Of a stretch of 64,000 nt of DNA, positions 45,673 to 57,417 are shown in pieces. Position numbers and translations under genes: made by a program. This DNA is from Artemia franciscana (Eukaryota; Arthropoda; Branchiopoda; Anostraca; Artemiidae), in NCBI RefSeq assembly GCF_032884065.1, contig NC_088880.1, positions 23,041,696-23,105,695 of the forward strand, written 5' to 3'. How positions within the stretch are numbered: the first letter of the stretch is position 1; each line of letters begins with the position of its first letter. The notes under the pieces are model-generated. The model saw only the letters and a list, made by a program, of their open reading frames with translations, did not search any database and had not been told where the DNA came from.

Positions 45673-46049
45673 GAATATGTTAGTCCGCGCAATTCACGTC
45701 ACTGGGTTACACTACGGATGGTACAGTGCACCCTCTAGCACCTCCTCATTATTTCTAAGACATTTTCCAGGTATTTTCTTGTTAAAAACTATGCATAACT
45801 TTTACGAACAAAAATCAGCATGCATCATGTTTTACAAAGGAAAAAACCAACATGCAACAAGTTTCACGAAGAAAATTATCATGGTAAATTAAGTTTCACG
45901 AAAGAATAAATCAACCTACAAGAAGTTTCACGAAGAATAATATCAAAAAATAGTGAGGAAGACCACACTGCTTTTCCATAACAAACAAACACAAAGCAGA
46001 AACAATAGGGAAAATCTTTTCAAGACAGTGGAAATCAATTCTGTGAATA

Positions 46050-46445
46050 TTTCGCCCCTTGTGTTCTAACCACAGACAATGCTGGGTCCCGGCGGCTTCG
46101 CCACTGGGCCCCATCATGGCATGCGGCAGGCTTCTATATATGGATTCTCATTGTTCCTTATGTTCTAACCACAGACAGTGCTGGGTCCCGGCGCCTTTTC
46201 CACCGGTCCCCGCGGGTGGATTCTCATTGTCCCTTGTGTTCTAACCGCAGACAGTGCTGGGTCCCGGTGGCTTCGCCACCGGGCCCAAGCATGGTATGCG
46301 GCAGGCTTCTATATATGGATTCTCATTGTCCCTTGTGTTCTAACCACGGACGGTGCTGGGTCTCGGCGGCTTCGCTGCCTGGTCCCATCATGGGACGCGG
46401 AAGGCTTCTATGTATGGATTCTCATTGTCCCTTGTGTTCTGTTTC
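46050..46445. repeat. Minisatellite of about 100-bp units each with a GC hairpin
   Basis: About four units contain TTCTCATTGTCCCTTGTGTT, then CTAACCACAGACAGTGCTGG, GTCCCGG, a hairpin such as CCCGGTGGCTTCGCCACCGG with a CTTCG loop, and GGCTTCTATATATGGA. One unit is shortened. Frames open through it are artefacts. Confidence 0.85.
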
Positions 46446-46494
46446 CCGGCAATGCTATGTCATTTTTGGATCGAATTGATGACGTAAATTGGTT

Positions 46495-46790
46495 TGGTTT
46501 TCGGTTTTAAGGTTTTGGAATTGCTTTAATCCATTGTCAAAATATACAGAAATATTTGTGCTATCACCAGTTTTTTAAATTTCAAGCATTTTAATAATAA
46601 TTTCTTTTTGACGTTAATTGACACTTTGACAAATTTTCTTTGAGCAGCAAGCATTCTAAACTTCAACAATTTCTACTAAACTTCAAATTTTGGTTTTCTG
46701 TTTTAAGGTTTTCGAATTGCTTTAATCCATTGTCAAAATATATTGAAATATTTATGTGATCACCAGTTTTTTACATTTTAAGCTATTTAA
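46495..46790. repeat. Direct repeat, unit about 95 bp, spaced by about 193 bp
   Basis: Two copies of a block with GGTTTTAAGGTTTTGGAATT (second copy TGTTTTAAGGTTTTCGAATT) followed by GCTTTAATCCATTGTCAAAA and a CACCAGTTTTTTA end. Confidence 0.8.
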
Positions 46791-46997
46791 TAAAATTTAA
46801 AAAGAGTTTCAATTTTTTGAGCTCGTGTAACGGTAATAACGGTAATGTAACATATGGACACTACATTTATATATATATACTAGCTGTTGGGGTGGCGCTT
46901 CGCGCCACCCCCAAGCCCCCCCGCGCGCGTAAGTCGTTACGCGCCATATTAGTTACGCGCCATTGTAGTTGTGTCCCTATGTCCCACCTGTGAATAT

Positions 46998-47126
<129 letters not shown>

Positions 47127-47339
47127 TTTAACTACGTAAAACTTGCGAATATACAACATTCTTTGCTGTCCCATTGTCTGTGCATATAAATAGATTGTCA
47201 GGTTTACCGACTCTTGAACATGCAACATATAATGGTCCATGGGAAAACAATCCGTATTCAGATCTATACCTCATGATTCTAATGATTGCCCTTGAGCTTT
47301 GTTGATGGTGATTGCTAATCGACCATTCCCTGAGTTGCC

Positions 47340-47875
47340 ATCGTCATTTAAATATCCCCCTGTGCACCCCGGCGTCCCCTTTGTAGTTATGTCCCTGTGT
47401 CCCGGTCGTCATTTATATTCCCTGTGTCCCGGTCGTCATTTGTGTCCCGGTGTTCCAGTCTGTGATTTCTCTTTGAGTGTCCCGGGCGTCATTTATATTC
47501 CTTGTGTCCCGGTGTCCCGGTCGTCATTTATATCCCCCTGTGCCCCCCGGCGTCCCCATTGTAGTTGTGTCCCTGTGTCCCGGTCGTCATTTATATTCCC
47601 TGTGTCCCGGTCGTCATTTGTATCCCGGTGTCCCGGTCTGTATATACATTCGTTTTTTAGTTTTGTTTTTCTCCTTTATTTTTTTCCTTTTTTCTTTTTT
47701 TTCTTTTTTAGTTTATTTAGATTTTTAGATTTTTTAGTTTTTTTATTAGTTTTTAGTTTTTTTGTAGTTTTTACCATTTTTTTAGTTTTTTTAGTTTTTT
47801 TTTTTACTTATGTCCTGGTCGTCATTTATACTCCCTGTGTCCCGGTCGTCATTTGTGTCTCGGTGCTTTGTTGAT
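47340..47875. repeat. Minisatellite of GTCCCGGTCGTCATTTATAT units in Helitron A
   Basis: About ten irregular copies of a 25-45 bp unit (CCCTGTGTCCCGGTCGTCAT, with TTATAT or TTGTGT after it), interrupted at 47660-47810 by T-rich repeats. CCATTGTAGTTGTGTCCCTG also occurs in the Helitron 3' terminal region, so the array seems to have grown from element sequence. Confidence 0.8.
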
Positions 47876-48768
47876 TGCTAATTTATATTATATTTATATT
47901 TATATTTTTTATATTTATTAATATTTTTTAGTTTTCTTTTTCTCTTATTTTTCAGTTTTTTCCTTTTTTTTAGTTTTTTCTTTTTTAGTTTTTAGTTTTT
48001 TTTTGTTTTTTACCTTTTTTTAGTTTTTTTAGTTTTTTTAAGTTTTTTAGCTTTTTTAGTTTTTTTATTAGTTTTTAGTTTTTTTTTAGTTTTTGCCTTT
48101 TTTTAGTTTTTTCAGTTTTTTTTAGTTTTTAGTTTTTTACCTTTTTTTAGTTTTTTTTAGTTTTTTAGCTTTTTTAGTTTTTTTTCTTTTTAGTTTTTTT
48201 TGTAGTTTTTACCTTTTTTAGTTTTTTTTCTTCTTTTGTATTAGTGTGAAATAATTCAGACGTCATATGCGGACAAACACGACGTCACTCGACAGACAGA
48301 CAGACAGACATAACCCACAAACAACTTATTTTTATATATATTTATTCATATTTTTTTAGTTTTCTTTTTCTCTTTTATTTTTCAGTTTTTTCCTTTTTTT
48401 TAGTTTTTTTCTTTTTTAGTTTTTAGTTTTTTTTAGTTTTTTACCTTTTTTTAGTTTTTTTTAGTTTTTTTAGTTTTTTAGCTTTTTTAGTTTTTTTATT
48501 AGTTTTCATTTTTTTTGTAGTTTTTGCCTTTTTTTATTTTTTTCAGTTTTTTTTTAGTTATTAGATTTTTACCTTTTTTTAGTTTTTTTTAGTTTTTTAG
48601 CTTTTTAGTTTTTTTTTCTTTTTAGTTTTTTTTTGTAGTTTTTACCTTTTTTAGTTTTTTTCTTCTTTTGTATTAGTGTGAAATAATTCAGACGTCATAT
48701 GCGAACAAACATGACGTCACCTGATCCATCCACAGATCCACACACAGACAACTTATTTTTATATATAT

Positions 48769-48771
<3 letters not shown>
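47876..48771. repeat. Tandem duplication (about 430 bp) of T-rich array plus Helitron 5' end
   Basis: Two copies of a TTTTTTAG-rich stretch, each followed by ATTAGTGTGAAATAATTCAG, then ACGTCATATGCG and AACTTATTTTTATATATA (48239-48340 and 48671-48768). The inner copy is a buried second 5' terminus. Confidence 0.8.

Positions 48772-48859
<88 letters not shown>
48772..48859. repeat. (AT)n between the two Helitrons
   Basis: 88 bp of pure AT dinucleotides joining the 5' end of Helitron A to the 3' end of Helitron B; probably the shared target site. Confidence 0.95.
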
Positions 48860-48860
<1 letters not shown>

Positions 48861-48922
48861 TAGCTGTTGGGGTGGCGCGAAGCGCCACCCCAACACCTAG
48901 TTGGTGGGGCGCTTCGCGCCCC
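48860..48922 (-). terminator. Doubled Helitron 3' terminus (two hairpin + CTAG signals)
   Basis: This is a transposition (replication) terminator, not a transcriptional one. Inner signal: hairpin arms 48906-48912 and 48916-48922 with loop TTC, then CTAG at 48897-48900. Outer signal: arms 48869-48878 and 48882-48891 with loop GAA, then CTAG at 48860-48863. In Helitron A only one hairpin occupies this place, followed inward by CAAGCCCCCCCGC in both elements, so the outer 37 bp of Helitron B is an addition. Confidence 0.85.
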
Positions 48923-49215
48923 CCCCCCCAAGCCCCCCCGCCTGCGTAAGTCGTTACACGCCATATTAGTTACGCGCCATTGTAGTTGTGTCCCTGTGTC
49001 CCACCTGTGAATATAGATAGATTCATATATGTGTTTCAAACTACGTAAAAATTGCGAATATACAACATTCTTGGCTTTCCCATTGTCTGTGCATATACAA
49101 AGCCGTATGTACTAATAATGACGTCATATGCAAACGCTCTTTTTACAAATAAACAAACATGCATACACACAACTCGTTTTTATATAGATAGATAGATAGA
49201 TAGATGCAATACAAA

Positions 49216-52200
49216 TTAACTGCGTAAAACTTGCGAATATACAACATTCTTCGCTGTCCAATTGTCGCTGCATATAAATAGATTGTCAGGTTTACCGACC
49301 CTCGAACATGCAACGTACAATTGTCCATGGGAAAAACAATCAGTATTAAGATCTATACCACATTTTTCTAATGATTGACCTTGAGCTTTGTTAATGGTGA
49401 TTGCAAATGCTAATCGAATTGGGAATTGCAATCTTTTAAATTGAAAAGGCAGATCCGTTGGAATCATGGGAATGCGAGGAATAAGAACAGCCTCACCCTC
49501 AAAAGGCCCTGTCAAGATTGTGGCCTCTATTAGGTTTTCCATTGTTTTTTTTACGGCAAGTCGAGTGCCATTGCAAAGCTTTGGTGGGTTTATATTTCTT
49601 AAAAGTATTATTGGTACGCCTATTTTTAGTTGTAGCACGTGTGGTGGAAACCCTGAAAGATCTATGGAATTTAAAAATTCAGATGGATAATTAACCGCTT
49701 CATTTGGTTCCAAAACTGTGTTGACTGACTTGTAAAGGACTGCCTGGTCTCGAATCTTGGTCAAAACAATATTGTTGATTTCGTGGACGTCTATATTTTT
49801 GGGTGCGAGAATCGTTCTTTCACTTAGCCATTTATTATTTTTATAATTTTTTAGAATATTCGGAAATACTTTTTCAATCAATTCATTTTTGGACGTCACT
49901 AAATTAAAGAAATCAGCAGGTAGTTGTATACGTCCTGAAATTGAGTCTACTGGGAGCTTTCTGTTTCCAATTGCCAGCAATTGATCTGAAAATGTTTGAC
50001 CAGAGTCATCGTTTTGCAATCGGACACGCATATTTGTAGTTAATTTTAATATTTTTACGTGTGCCCATAAATTAGAATTTTTCAGGCAAGCATTCATTTC
50101 GTCTGCAGGAGTTGATCTAGGTATTATAGGTAATGTTTGCCTGAAATCTCCCGCAAGCAATATTAATGTGCTGCCAAAGGGTTTCGACTTCCCTCTCAAA
50201 TCTTTCAAGCATTGATCCAGAGCCTCGAGCGATTTTTTGTGTGCCATTGTGCACTCATCCCAAATAATAAGTTTGCATTGCTGCAATACTTTACCCATCC
50301 CAGATGATTTGGAAATATTGCACGTGGGAGTTTCTGTAGAATGCAAATTCAGAGGCAATTTCAAAGCGGAATGAGCAGTTCTTCCACCAGGCAGCAATGT
50401 TGCGGCTATTCCGGACGACGCAATTGCCAACGCTATATCATTTTTTGATCAAATTGATGCCAGAATCAGTTTTATCACAAATGTTTTACCAGTACCTCCT
50501 GGCGCATCCAAAAAGAAAATTTCTCCAACGTTGTTATCGACACAATGCATTATCGTATCATAAATGTCTTTTTGTTCCGATGTTAACTTGGAAATGTTAT
50601 TTTGTACATACGACAATAGATCACTCGTACTGTAACTTTGTTCACGATCCAATTCTACACATGTCGAAACAGCAGCGATACGGTTAGGTGAAGGCATTCC
50701 CAAATCCTGAAGAGGTTTGTTTGCCATACGTACGCACAAATCTTCTATAATAACTAAAGTGTAGTTATAAATTTCTGATGTAAAATCAAAAGTCATATCT
50801 GACGTCTCTAACTGTTTTCGATGGAGTATATCTTCGGACATTTTTGACTTATATTTTTCCCATAACTCTGTAGGAGCTGATGGAGAGCAAGTTGTTAAAA
50901 TGATGCCAAACAATGCACGAATTTGACTTGGGGTTGACGTTTCGCACGCGTCATTGATGCAGTTATCCCAGTGTTGGTCATTCTCCAATAAATTCAGAGC
51001 TTGGCATGCACTACGGTAAGTGTCATGTATAGTACCGTTTACAGTTCTCAAATACTCAAAGGATGTCGGACCGGGTACATTCACCAAAAGCAGGCGTAGA
51101 AAGAAGCATTCATGTTGATTTAGGGTGAACGGTGTAGAGTCTTCCTATCGTGGTATCTTTGAAGATGGTAGGTTGGCCGTCGACTGACTTACCCTGTTTT
51201 CGACGTTCAAATACTTTATTTTTAGTATTCCACGTGTAATACGAAGGCACTTCAGTATACAGCAGTTTTTTTGCAAAAGAATCATTTTTGCAAAGCGAAA
51301 AAAAAGCTGTTAATGTTGTATCCGGTGGATTCAGGACTCTTTGTTGCACGTTGGTTTCCGTGAAATAAACACGTTGACCATTCTGTAAATGTACCGCTAA
51401 GTGAACAACAGCTGGACTACGTTCATGTATCGGAAATGAAAGAATTCGCCAAACAGCTTCATTACTGCTTATGTATCTTCCAGCCTGATATTGTACGATT
51501 TCGTCGAAATCTTTGATTTCGGGCTGCAAGCCAAAAACTGCCATGTCACTGCCTTTGTTGACGTATTTACATATGTATTTGATTGCCTTTACGGAGTTAC
51601 AGTATTCAACGTTTATGTGTGCATTAAATGTTTTTGATAATAATGGGGAATATGGAACAACCCACTGGTTATCTACTTCGATGGTGGTACCGTTACGCTT
51701 CTTTATTATTGCTGTTTTACCGCCATCTTCAGTAGATCTTCTTCTATATTGTGGGTAATCATCATTGTCAGTAATTGTGTTTGATACTAAAAGTCGAGGA
51801 TATTGCTTTGTGCACCTTCCTTTGGCCATGCATGGTGAATTTTCGTTCAGTGCACCGCAAGGTCCATGTATCATATTTTTTACAATAATATCATGTAACC
51901 CCTTATCGACATTTTTATCAGGTATTTCAGCGGAAATCACATCATCAATTTCGTTCGAAGTAATTTTTTTATGTAGCCAGATTAGTATATGTGTGTGTTG
52001 CAAACCTCGTTTTTGCCATTCCACTGAGTACATCCAGCATCGCACTGACCCAAACACTTCAAGTTTTACTATGTAGTTTATCAGTGATTTCAACTTTTGC
52101 CGGAAGACACGGGCCGTAATGTCATGCCTATGAACCGCCGATTGTCCTTGAAGTAAAAGCTGCAGTATCTCGTCCCAAGATTGATTACATGTAAATGTAA

Positions 52201-53929
52201 TAAATAAATCTGGACGACCATAGAGACGAACATACGCAATAGCATCTTGAGCATATTCATGCATATGACGGGGACTGCCAGCATATGACGAAGGTAAAAT
52301 TGTTAATCTTCCAACGTTTGTGGTATTACCGTCATTTATAACTGCATCTCGCAAATGAATGTATTGTTCAGAGCGGAGCTTGGTCTGATTCAAGCGGATA
52401 TATAGCAAACGTTCTGATTCAATTTTAGCATACATATCAACGACAAATTGGTGAAACAGTTCACGGCATTTTAAAATATAATTTTCTTCATCCTGCCGAA
52501 TCATTAGTCTATAAGAATAATAATGCATTGCACTGCATTTCTTATTCATTTCTTTGTTAGTGGCTGGATTCATCAATTTAATATTAAAGTGATAGCCATC
52601 GGCTCCATCCCAAAAAATGATAGGATATTGTAGGGCATCGTAGCATCGATGAGTTTCAGCAATTCTTAACAACTGAGCGTTTCGCTTATGAAGAATAATA
52701 TCTCGAGGTAAAAACTGATCACCGACCATAACGATTGCCACTTTGTCGATAGTTGGAGCATTGTATCTACGCACATGTTGGCCAGGAGGCGTTTTGTCAG
52801 CGGAAATAACAATTTTATGCGTATCAGTAGGCATCAAATCGATGGCTGTTTTGAACAGACGCACTAAATTATTATTTTCGTGGAAAAGATGTTGCAATTG
52901 GGAAACGATTGTCCTTTCAACGTTGGGAGAAATTTCGCAACGTGCATTCAATTCAGAATTTCTATCACTGATGAAGTACAATTGTAAAAATTTATGATTC
53001 TCGCCTGAGAATGGTAGAAGGGACCCGGCTCTATGATAAATTTGCCCTTTTACTTTGAAAGTAGACATAAATTGATCTGGATTTTCGATTTGGGCTCCAA
53101 ACGACGTCATTTGAAAACATGAGTTGTATTTTCTGATTTGTGACAAAAAACGCTTAGGTTCTGACGTAGTTCCAGTAAGGAAAGTCTTCAATGGCTCTGG
53201 TGGTGCAGCCAATAGAGGAAGTTTAACTTTTCCTGAGGCGCAACACATTCCCATTGTTTCACCATTGAATTTCAAGGCCTTGCAATAGGGACAAATTTTA
53301 GACATTGTCCCGATTTGAACACATCTACTCAAGCTATAATCATCGACTGCGTTGTACCTGAATGCCAGGCGATAACTTTCAGGTTGCTCTGATTCCTCGG
53401 CACGCTTTCTTTTCTTACTTTCTCTATCAGCAGCAAGCCTGATTTCTTGCTGTTCTTGTGATTCCTCGGCACGCTTTCTTTTCATACTTTCTCTATCAGC
53501 AGCAAGCCTGATTTCTTGCTGTTCTTGTAATTCCTCGGCACGCCTTCTTTTTTCACTTTCTCTTTTAGCAGCAAGTCTGCTTCCGCGTTGCTCTGGTAGT
53601 TCCTCGGCACGCTTTCTGTTCTTTCTTTCTCTATCAGCCTCAAGCCTGTTTCCTTGCTGTTCTTTTGATTCCTCGGCACGCTTTCTGTTCTTTCTTTCTC
53701 TATCAGCATCAAGCCTGTTTCCTTGCTGTTCTTTTGATTCCTCGGCACGCTTTCTGTTCTTTCTTTCTCTATCAGCCTCAAGCCTGTTTCCTTGCTGTTC
53801 TTTTGATTCCTCGGCACGCTTTCTTTTCTGACTTTCTCTATCAGCAGCAAGTTTTTTGGCATAGACTCTTTGAGCATCTTCATCGGCTTTTGCCATTGTA
53901 AGTTCATCAGTCATTTTGAACTTAAACAT
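49216..53929 (-). pseudogene. Helitron Rep-helicase (RepHel), two disabling lesions
   Basis: About 1,570 codons. From the ATG at 53929: a charged coiled-coil of seven 23-residue repeats (residues about 25-190); a Cys-rich motif CPYCKALKF...MCCASG (about 205-235); the Helitron-like region with FITFTCNQSWDEI (about 570); the HUH nuclease motif HTHILIWL (about 645); the Tyr motif YICKYVNKG (about 785). After a +1 frameshift near 51120 (HPK instead of continuing into HECFFLRLLLVNVPGP) come the Pif1-type helicase Walker A DAPGGTGKT (near 50490), a TGA stop at 50451-50449, Walker B IIWDEC (near 50260), GDFRQTLPI, and the C-terminal INKAQGQSLEKCGIDL and LYVACSRVG. The stop lies in the same frame on both sides and reads as CGA to TGA. 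The Tyr and His residues needed for Rep are present. Confidence 0.93.
53360..53880 (-). repeat. 69-bp tandem repeat within the RepHel N terminus
   Basis: Seven in-frame copies of a 23-residue unit (RKRAEESKEQQGNRLEADRE plus RKN), 69 bp apart. Highly charged, predicted coiled coil. It expands and contracts in whole codons. Confidence 0.93.
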
Positions 53930-54069
53930 TAATAGATTTCTGCGTGAACATATGTCTTAAATATCTTGAATGACGTCACCGTCGTAGCAAAAATGACGAC
54001 AACTAACTTGATGACGTCAGTCAACACAGAAACATGACGTCACCTGACAGACAGACAGACACACAGACA

Positions 54070-54205
<136 letters not shown>

Positions 54206-54234
54206 CATAATATGACTGAAAATAGTTTATGTGC

Positions 54235-56050
54235 GAAGAGGGTGTCGTATGCCAGCCGTTGTGTGCCAGGCTTGTGTCAATTGTTTGGAGTCATCAGAAG
54301 AAACGTTATTGGAAATTTTCCTTTAAGTTTAAATGATCGATTATAATATAAACGGTTATTTTTGTAGGAAAGTGTCTGAAAATGCCTTTGGTGTGATAAT
54401 AAATACCAGAGTGTGTCATATGCCAGTCATTGTTTGCCATTTTGGCGTCAATTGTTAGGAGTCATCAGAAGAAACGCTATTGGGAATTTTACTTTAAGTT
54501 TAAATGATCGTTTCTAGCTTAAAAATTGTTTTGTAGTAAAATGTCTGAAAATGCCTTAGGTGTAATAATGCTTGCCAAAGGGTACCATATGCTGGTTATT
54601 GGGTGCCACAGACTTGGAATTGTCATGGAACATTGCAATCTAACAATGAAATGGCAAGTTTAATAAAAACAATGATCAATTTTTAGTCTATAAGGTTTTT
54701 CTTGTGGGAAAAAAGTTGAAAAATCCATAGCCGTGATAAAGTGTGCCAGAGGGTTTCACAGTGAGACACATTGGCGTGAATTGACATTGTGCATCATAGA
54801 GGGTTGGCTTGCGAAAAAATGAAGCAATGGATTTAATACATGATTTTTAACCAAGAAATATCTTTAAATGTCCCAGGATTGATTAGGGGGTATTAGAGGG
54901 TACCAGAGGGCCAGTCACAGTGTGGCACGGTGGCGTGAATTGTCATGATGTATCACGTTTAGGATGGTTTGCAAAGACATGAACTAACGGATTTAAAGCG
55001 TGAATTTCAACAAGACAATACCTGGAAAATGTTTTAGTAATGATGAGAGGGTACCAGAGGGCCAGTAATAGTGTGACATGGTTGTCTGAATTGACATGTT
55101 GTATCACGGAGGGTTGGCTTGCGAAAAAATTAATCAATGGTTTTAATATATGATTCTTAACAAGAAGACATCTTAAAAATGTCTTAGGAATGATGAGAGG
55201 GTGCTAGCGGGTGCCAGATGGCCAGGCATAGTGTGTTACTGTGGCGTGAATTGTCTTGGTATATCACGTTTAGGATGGCTTGCGAAGACACGAACCAATG
55301 GATTTAAAGCATGATTTTTAACAAGGAAATATCTGAAAAATGTCTTAGTACTGACGAGGGGTACCGACGGTGCCATAGGGCCAGTAATAGTATAGCACAG
55401 TGGTGTGATTTGTCATGGTGTATCAGAGACGGTTGCCTTGGAACCAATGGATTTAATACATGATTTTAAACAAGAAAATATCTGGAAAATGTCTTGAGAA
55501 TGATAAGGGGTTACTAGAGGGTGCCAGAGGGCCAGTCATAGTGTGACACAGTGGGATGGTTTGACATGGTGTATCACGGAGTTTCGGTTTGCAAAAACAG
55601 AAACAATGGATTTAAACGATGATTTTTAACAATCAATTTCTGGAAAATGTCTTACCGATGATGAGGGATCGCTAGGGGGTGCTAGAAGGCCCGTCATAGT
55701 GCGGTACGATGGCGTGAATTGAGATGGTGCATAGTTTTTAGGATGAGTTGCGAAGACACAAACCAATAGATTTAAAACATGATTTTTCACAAGAAAATAT
55801 CTAGAAAACGTCTTAAGAATGATGAAGGGTGTCAGACGGTGCTAGAGGGCCTGTAATAGTGTGACATGGTGATGGGAACTCACTTAGGGTATCACGAAGG
55901 GATGGCTTGCGAAAACACGAACCAAGGGATTTAATTCATGAGTTTTAGCAAGAAAATTTCTGGAAAATATCTTAGGAATGATGAAGGGATGCTAAAGGGC
56001 GCCGTGTGCCATCTATAGTGTGACACAGTGACGTGAATTACTCGTATTAA
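54235..56050. repeat. Satellite array, about 12 diverged units of roughly 160 bp
   Basis: The motif GCCAGTCATAGTGTGACAC or a variant recurs near 54253, 54423, 54590, 54750, 54910, 55060, 55222, 55380, 55530, 55690, 55850 and 56010. Each is followed by GGCGTGAATTG..ATGGTG, TATCAC, GGATTTAA and TGATTTTTAACAAGAAAATA, then TCTGGAAAATGTCTTAGGAA. Spacing is 150-170 bp. Units nearest the Helitron are most diverged. No coding sense. Confidence 0.85.
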
Positions 56051-56659
56051 CATGTTCTATAGCCTAAAGTTATAAAATTTATTTGAAGTGGCTCACAGCA
56101 ATAAAAGTTTTCTCCTTTACGGATCGTATTTTGCTTTTATGCATCTATTGTAATTATTCGCCTTTAAGATGTATCTTACGCTATGAACTTTAATTTGTCA
56201 TACCTTCAGTGATTCCATCCCGGAAGAAATAGCGTAAAACATGCTTAAAAGACGACTCAAAAAAGGGATACCGAATTAATGGCGAGTTAAGCTTCTTGAA
56301 GATGAACACACGTGAAATTTTGAGCAGCAAAATTTAAATACCATGAGGTAGGCATAAGGATTTTAGAAATGTTTCGATAGGGCATGGCCCAAAATTGGCT
56401 GAGAACCTCTACAGTGGACTGATATCTCCTGTCTGATAGTATTTGTTTTATACTTTTTGCTCCTATTGTGAAAAAAAAATCTGGATCATAAAAGATTACA
56501 TTTAGATCATTACCGGCAAAAAAGGCGTGGTGGTGATTTTTGAAGGGTGGATGAGTCACCAGCTTACAAAGGGAACTTTTCTGGTGAGGAAAGACAAGTG
56601 TTACCATGAATTTGGTTTTTATAGACATTTGCACAACAACATTAGGTTTCATGTTTTTT

Positions 56660-56885
56660 TATATATATCAGATAATTCGTAGCAACAAACTATAAGTAAG
56701 GAGTCATTTGTACTAATAGTAACCAGAGCCCTATGAAAATGAGTTTTCATAGCAATATACGCAATAAAAGAATCCACTTTGTATGTTGAATCCAAATATG
56801 TAATACTCATTAAGCTTAAAGTTATCCAGCAAAAATTTTGAGCCTGAGAAAATTTCCCCCATTTAAGAAAAAACAAGGACCACTC
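56660..56885 (-). mobile_element. Old, diverged 3' fragment of the foldback element
   Basis: Read on the minus strand it retains the end of the element: GAGCCTGAGAAAATTT (as its complement), the ATTCCAAATATGTAAT block, AATAGTAACC, GTAAGGAGTCA and a decayed terminal hairpin (ATTCGTAGCAACAAAC). Far more diverged than the copies at 20826 and 40449. Confidence 0.65.
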
Positions 56886-57195
56886 CCTGGTGCAATGCGA
56901 CGCTGTACTTTTCATCAAGTTTACGTCCCTTTTGAGAGCGTTTGAACCGTTTTTAATTCACAAATTTATTCATTCTTCTAACTTTTTTTCTTATTTTTGA
57001 TATTACGGGCATTGATAATTTTGCAGGACCTTATGCATTTATAATCACCGTAAAAATAAAATTTATAGAACTTAACGATTAAAAGTGTGAAGAAAGTATG
57101 AAACCAAGAAAAATAAATAATAAACAAACAAAAAATCAAACAGCCAAGAAAAACAAGGGTAGTGTCAGCCAGTGGAACAATATGAAACAAAAATA

Positions 57196-57417
57196 AGCAG
57201 ATATTTCGACAAGAACCTCCGCCAAGTCGTCTTCAATGCTTAGAAAAAAAAGAAAAAAAATCAACCTTTTGGAGTACATTCAAACAGAGCAAACAGAGCA
57301 GAATTCTCACCTAGTGAATTCTCCCCTTTTGAGGTATGCTTCGAAAGGTTAAATATTGTTGTTTTGTGTTTTTTTTCAAGCACTGAAGACGACGTGGTGG
57401 AGGTCCTTGTTAAAGTA
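57196..57417. repeat. Small foldback element
   Basis: Arm 57200-57245 (GATATTTCGACAAGAACCTC, then CGCCAAGTCGTCTTCAATGC) pairs with 57370-57417 (GCACTGAAGACGACGTGGTG, then GAGGTCCTTGTTAAAGTATC). About 46-bp arms and 125-nt spacer, MITE-like. Confidence 0.75.

Noticed and set aside
46178-46510. Overlapping + frames of 87-110 codons with MDSHCPLCSN repeats
   Set aside because: They follow a GC-hairpin minisatellite and switch frames with unit length.
47299-47874. A 191-codon frame on the + strand with Cys/Pro repeats and a Phe-rich end
   Set aside because: It runs through a minisatellite and T-rich repeats inside Helitron A, antisense to the element.
47876-48665. Telomere-like TTTTTTAG arrays
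   Set aside because: Irregular T-run lengths and location inside a Helitron; no regular TTAGG or TTTAGG phase.
53482-53907. A 141-codon second frame on the minus strand
   Set aside because: Shadow of the 69-bp repeat within the RepHel N terminus.
56287-56652. A 121-codon minus-strand frame with balanced composition
   Set aside because: No recognised domain and no splice or promoter context; it directly abuts an old foldback copy. Not excluded, but unsupported.
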